DNA of 64,000 bases from Mobiluncus sp034180645 (GTDB lineage Bacteria; Actinomycetota; Actinomycetes; Actinomycetales; Actinomycetaceae), in the NCBI RefSeq assembly GCF_034180645.1, contig NZ_JAXFNY010000021.1, positions 124,001-188,000 on the forward strand, read 5' to 3'. The notes beneath the pieces were generated by a model that was not told the DNA's origin, ran no database searches, and worked only from the letters and a program-made list of their open reading frames with translations. Position 1 is the first letter of the stretch. Each line of letters starts with the position of its first letter. A program made the translations under genes and the position numbers. This document shows positions 60,300-64,000 of the stretch, piece by piece.

Positions 60300-61589
60300 A
60301 TGATTGATTTGCGTGCGATGAAAGACAATCCGGAACCGATGCGGGCCTCTCAGGTGGCTCGCGGTAACGACCCCGCAACTGTAGACCAGGCCTTAGCCGC
60401 TGACGAACGCCGCCGGGCGGCGCTGACCGCTTTTGAAACAGCGCGCGCCGAACAAAAGGCGTTTTCCAAGAAAATCGGCAGTGCCTCGAAAGAGGAACGC
60501 CCCGCCCTGCTGGAGCAGGCCAAGAAACTGAGTGAAAACGTCAAGGCTTTGGAAGATGCCTCCAACCAGGCTACTGAGGAAGCCAAGCGAGCCGCGATGG
60601 TGCTGGAAAACCTGATTTTGGACGGGGTGCCTTCCGGCGGTGAGGACGACTACGAGGTCCTGGGCCAGGAGGGTGTAGCGATTCGTGACTTTGCGGCGGA
60701 AGGTTTCACCCCCAAGGATCATCTCGACCTGGGTATCGGTTTGGATGCCATCGACACCGACCGGGGTGCGAAGGTATCGGGAGCGCGTTTTTATTATCTG
60801 AAAGGCGTGGGTGCCCGTCTGGAGCTGGCAATCCTCAATGCTGCTTTCGACACCGCCATGGCTCACGGGTTCACTCCGATGATTACGCCGTGCATGGTGT
60901 CGCCTGAGACTATGAGCGGGACGGGATTCTTGGGCGAGCACTCGGACGAGATTTACTACTTGCCTGCTGATGAACTCTATTTGACCGGCACCTCCGAGGT
61001 CGCTCTGGCGGGCTACCATACGAATGAAATCATCGATTTATCCGCCGGCCCCAAACGCTATACCGGCTGGTCAGCCTGTTTTAGGCGCGAGGCAGGTTCC
61101 TACGGCAAGGACACGCGCGGCATTATTCGCGTCCACCAGTTCCACAAGGTAGAGATGTTTTCCTATTGCAAACCGGAAGATGCGCTGGCGGAGCATCAAA
61201 AGCTGCTCAATATGGAACGCGAAATGCTCGCCAAGGTGGAGCTGCCCTATCGGGTCATCAATACCGCGGCCGGGGATCTCGGTTCTAGCGCAGCGCAAAA
61301 GTTTGACTGCGAAGCCTGGCTTCCCACCCAGAAGCGCTTTATGGAGGTGACCTCCACTTCAAACTGCACGACTTTCCAGGCGCGCCGCCTGGGGATTCGC
61401 TACCGTGATGCGGAGGGGAAACCGCAGGTCTGCGCCACTTTGAACGGGACGTTGGGGACTACGCGCTGGATTGTGGCTATTTTAGAAAACCACCAGCAGG
61501 CCGATGGCTCGGTGCGGGTTCCCGCCGGATTGCGTCCCTATCTGGGCGGGTTGGAAGTTCTGGAACCTATCAGTCAACCAGGTAAATAA
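60300..61589 (+). CDS. serS: Seryl-tRNA synthetase
   Basis: Class II synthetase of 429 residues. The N-terminal coiled-coil tRNA-binding arm spans about residues 28-105. The catalytic domain shows TGTSEVALAGYHTNEI near residue 230, motif 2 FRREAGSYGKDTRGIIRVHQFHKVE near 260 and motif 3-type EVTSTSNCTTFQARRLGIRYR near 348. ATG 60300 follows 57 bases after pheA. A tRNA-Ser(CGA) gene is present elsewhere in the window. Confidence 0.97.
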   Translation: MIDLRAMKDNPEPMRASQVARGNDPATVDQALAADERRRAALTAFETARAEQKAFSKKIGSASKEERPALLEQAKKLSENVKALEDASNQATEEAKRAAMVLENLILDGVPSGGEDDYEVLGQEGVAIRDFAAEGFTPKDHLDLGIGLDAIDTDRGAKVSGARFYYLKGVGARLELAILNAAFDTAMAHGFTPMITPCMVSPETMSGTGFLGEHSDEIYYLPADELYLTGTSEVALAGYHTNEIIDLSAGPKRYTGWSACFRREAGSYGKDTRGIIRVHQFHKVEMFSYCKPEDALAEHQKLLNMEREMLAKVELPYRVINTAAGDLGSSAAQKFDCEAWLPTQKRFMEVTSTSNCTTFQARRLGIRYRDAEGKPQVCATLNGTLGTTRWIVAILENHQQADGSVRVPAGLRPYLGGLEVLEPISQPGK

Positions 61590-61635
61590 CTTGAATCTTT
61601 TTCCATCAGGATATTAGCCGATTCCGGAGGTTTTT

Positions 61636-62505
61636 TTGGGCGAGTATGCCGAACAAGTCACGCGCCACGCTATCGCGCTGGGACTGATGGGCTTGCCCAA
61701 AAATCCTCGTGACGTGTTGGTCTCCCTGGACATTGACGGCACCATAGTCACCCCCGAACAGCAGATTTATCCCAAAGTAAAGGAATATGCCGATCGACTC
61801 CGTATTGGTGGGGTTCACATCTGCATCACCACAGGACGTTCCGTTCCGGCAACCCTGCCGGTGGTGGAAGGGCTGGAACTGGAAAGTGCCTGGATTGCCA
61901 GTGCTAATGGCTCCTTGGTCGGTCATTATACGCAAACTGACGGTTACGCCCTGACGAATCAATATACTTTCGATCCTCGTCCCATAGTGGCTCGCGTGCT
62001 GCAGGTTCTTCCCGAAGCCTGCATTGGAGTGGAGGACAATCCCCTCGGTTTCCGGGTTTCCAAGCCTTTCCCTCCCGGAGAACTGCGTGAAACCCTGGAG
62101 GTTCAAGACCTCGATACCCTCTTGGCGACCCCGGTTTCCCGAGTGGTCATTCGTGAACCCCAGTTGAATAACGAGGAATTTCATCGTGCGGTCAAACGCA
62201 TAGATTTTACCGGGGTGGAACACGCCATCGGGTGGCGTTCCTGGCTGGACATCAACCCTCCGGGAACTTCAAAAGGGCACGGACTTGCCACTGTTTGCGC
62301 GAATTTAAGGGTTGACTTGGGTCACACTATTGCCATCGGAGACGGAGGTAACGATATCCCCCTGCTGCGAACCGCTGGTTACGGTGTCGCCATGGGAAAT
62401 GCCCGACCCGAAGTCAAGGCAGCCGCTGCCGCCACTACACTGCCGGACACGAAGCAGGGTGCGGGTGCAGTCTTGGAAGCTCTCACCCAAGTAATGGGAC
62501 TTTGA
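61636..62505 (+). CDS. HAD-superfamily phosphatase, Cof subfamily
   Basis: A 289-residue HAD hydrolase. Motif I SLDIDGTIVTPEQQI (near residue 32), motif II TTGRSVP (near 63) and motif IV GDGGNDIPLLRTAGYGVAMGNA (near 235) define the Cof/YbiV group with an inserted C2 cap, which dephosphorylates sugar phosphates or cofactors. The start is TTG 61636, seven bases after GGAGG. It follows serS by 46 bases and may be co-transcribed. Confidence 0.88.
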   Translation: MGEYAEQVTRHAIALGLMGLPKNPRDVLVSLDIDGTIVTPEQQIYPKVKEYADRLRIGGVHICITTGRSVPATLPVVEGLELESAWIASANGSLVGHYTQTDGYALTNQYTFDPRPIVARVLQVLPEACIGVEDNPLGFRVSKPFPPGELRETLEVQDLDTLLATPVSRVVIREPQLNNEEFHRAVKRIDFTGVEHAIGWRSWLDINPPGTSKGHGLATVCANLRVDLGHTIAIGDGGNDIPLLRTAGYGVAMGNARPEVKAAAAATTLPDTKQGAGAVLEALTQVMGL

Positions 62506-62677
62506 AGTACTCGAAGCCTCCAAGGTGAATCGGTTACCAGATAAAAATCTGCCGAACGCACACGAAACTTACTCTCTCAAGCAATTAATAAGTATTGACA
62601 ATTCAACTGAAGTCCAAAAAACTTAGAAATCAACGGGTAAAATTTTCGTATCGATGGCTGGTGAGGAGGGAGCGACA

Positions 62678-63985
62678 ATGCCAAGATTCGATTCCACTGA
62701 ACATGTTCGTTGGCTAGGAAATCACCTGCAAACGGTGCTGGAATACGGCCAGCATGCATACATTCACGGTGGTTTTGGGTACATTGACAGCGATGGGAGC
62801 GTCGATACAGCAAAACCTGTGGAGCTCGATTTGACGGCTCGCTCGACCTACATTTATGCCGTAGCTTCGTTATTGGGAATCCCCGGATCTCTGCGACGGT
62901 GCGAACACGGAGTCCAAGCCATCACATATGCGTTCAAAGATCCTGACTACGATGGCTGGTTTTCTTTGATTGAACCAATTCAAGAACACCAAAAGTTAGT
63001 AAATACGCGTGGCATACCTGCAGGGACAGAGGGGAATCGGAAAAGCTCACGGGCTATGTCCTACCTTTTGGAGGCAGCTGCCGCAGCTTCATTAACCCCT
63101 GTCAGTAGCGCTAAAGACTTACTGAAACAAGCCATCAAAGTCGAAGAGAAATACTTTTGGGACGAAGAACTTGGCCGTGTAAACGAAAACTTCGAGCGGG
63201 ATTTTTCTGAGATGGAAAGCTATCACGGCATGAGCTCAAATCTGCACGCCGTCTCGGCTTTTCTCGCTGTCGGTGATGCCACTCAAGACAAAAAGTGGAT
63301 TGAACGAGCCTCGCGGATTGTTTCATTTGCCATGGAGCAAGCCCGGAACAACAATTGGCGTGTCCCGGAACATTTCGATGGAAATTGGAATCTGGATCGA
63401 AACTACAACGTCGGCACTCCAGCTGACCCGCGCCGGCCGTATGGAATCAACGTCGGACATAATTTTGGCTGGTCACGGAAAATTGTCCAAGTCGCTGCCG
63501 CTTCACAAAAAAACGGTCTCGAACCACCGACAGATTACTTGCACGTGGCTCGGGAGATCTTTAATCGAACAGCCTCAGATTCGTGGTGTAAAGATGGCCA
63601 CAGCGGTATTTTCTTTACCGTGGACTACCAAGGTAAACCTTTGATGCGTCAACGGTTTACCTGGGTTCTCACAGAAGCCATCCAAGCTGTAGTAGCCCTG
63701 GTTTTCGCGTTGCGTGAACAGGGCGCCTCAATGGAAGAATTAGAACCTTACCTCGAGCTTTACTACCGCTGGTGGGACTATTTGGAAGGATACGTAATCC
63801 AAACTGATGGCTACTGGGTCGGCGAGCTGAATGCAAACAACCTACCTGATGACACCGTATGGCCCGGGGCTCCTGATATTTATCATTCGGTGAGAGTACT
63901 GCTGGCTCCACGTTTGCCGAACGCCCTCTCCACCCCGGCCGCTATTGCCCAAGGCCACCTCGATCACCCTCATCGCGCCGAATGA
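62678..63985 (+). CDS. AGE-family sugar epimerase/isomerase
   Basis: A 435-residue protein of the N-acylglucosamine 2-epimerase superfamily ((alpha/alpha)6 barrel), nearest in style to YihS/mannose-type aldose-ketose isomerases. Visible: ELDLTARSTYIYA near residue 41, YHGMSSNLHAVSAFLA near 180 with His candidates, RPYGINVGHNFGWSRKI near 262 and the C-terminal YYRWWDYLEGYVIQTDGYW. ATG 62678 follows GAGGAGGGAG; an ATG at 62654 lacks such a site. The preceding 170 bases contain TTGACA (62595-62600), but a matching -10 is unclear. The substrate is unknown. Confidence 0.85.
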   Translation: MPRFDSTEHVRWLGNHLQTVLEYGQHAYIHGGFGYIDSDGSVDTAKPVELDLTARSTYIYAVASLLGIPGSLRRCEHGVQAITYAFKDPDYDGWFSLIEPIQEHQKLVNTRGIPAGTEGNRKSSRAMSYLLEAAAAASLTPVSSAKDLLKQAIKVEEKYFWDEELGRVNENFERDFSEMESYHGMSSNLHAVSAFLAVGDATQDKKWIERASRIVSFAMEQARNNNWRVPEHFDGNWNLDRNYNVGTPADPRRPYGINVGHNFGWSRKIVQVAAASQKNGLEPPTDYLHVAREIFNRTASDSWCKDGHSGIFFTVDYQGKPLMRQRFTWVLTEAIQAVVALVFALREQGASMEELEPYLELYYRWWDYLEGYVIQTDGYWVGELNANNLPDDTVWPGAPDIYHSVRVLLAPRLPNALSTPAAIAQGHLDHPHRAE

Positions 63986-64000
63986 CATGACGGTCTGTAG

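Noticed and set aside
1..64000. CRISPR arrays, insertion sequences or prophage genes
   Set aside because: No regularly spaced repeats, transposase, integrase or phage structural genes were seen.

Overview
The window reads as the chromosome of a Gram-positive actinobacterium with moderate G+C. Signs of this are frequent GTG/TTG starts with clear Shine-Dalgarno sequences, a class Ib ribonucleotide reductase with NrdH/NrdI, DnaA boxes of the TTGTCCACA type common in actinobacteria, a LytR_C protein and a CWB2-repeat surface protein. The gene set (CWB2 protein, LuxS, nucleoside BMP transporter, many small membrane proteins) resembles Actinomycetaceae such as Mobiluncus. That genus is a guess. I see no insertion sequence, prophage, CRISPR array or rRNA. 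Three tRNA genes are present: Gly-CCC, Leu-CAG and Ser-CGA.

1-8300 is a nucleoside uptake and catabolism block: a BMP-type lipoprotein, a double ATPase and two permeases (minus strand), with overlapping or closely spaced genes ending in cytidine deaminase, then a divergent phosphosugar mutase and a convergent deoxyribose-phosphate aldolase. 8375-13150 is an accessory stretch: a Fic protein with its own HTH domain and a candidate operator, an ABC-F ATPase preceded by a three-codon leader ORF, and an orphan AztD-like zinc-binding lipoprotein under a Zur-like operator. 13150-13950 is a hairpin-rich region around tRNA-Gly.

13954-20543 holds an alpha/beta hydrolase, a HAD phosphatase, an iron-sulphur-free endonuclease III-like glycosylase, thiamine pyrophosphokinase, and an ABC-2 exporter co-transcribed with a two-component system. 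20569-32060 holds an SPFH protein, an MFS transporter, a secreted lipase, a LytR_C protein, a uracil permease, a repeat-rich membrane protein, an orphan MetQ-like lipoprotein, uracil phosphoribosyltransferase and TadA.

32079-35226 holds a four-carbon-acid sugar kinase and a convergent Pfs/LuxS pair. 35300-41700 is the nrdHIE and nrdF locus. It has DnaA boxes and paired NrdR boxes upstream of nrdH, an unknown gene lying antisense between nrdE and nrdF, and a protein with repeats like those found in homing-endonuclease proteins downstream. 41748-45383 holds two paralogous exported proteins, one CWB2-anchored and one membrane-anchored. 45467-63985 holds HrpA, two unknown proteins, a ferritin-like/VIT transporter, a TRIC-type channel, a secreted HNH nuclease, phosphoglucomutase, a glycosyltransferase, a large phosphatase-like membrane protein, PheA, SerS, a Cof-type phosphatase and an AGE-family epimerase.

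The regions most worth follow-up are the Zur-controlled AztD orphan, the leader-ORF-controlled ABC-F gene, the dual DnaA/NrdR nrd promoter with its interposed gene, and the Fic-HTH gene with its operator.
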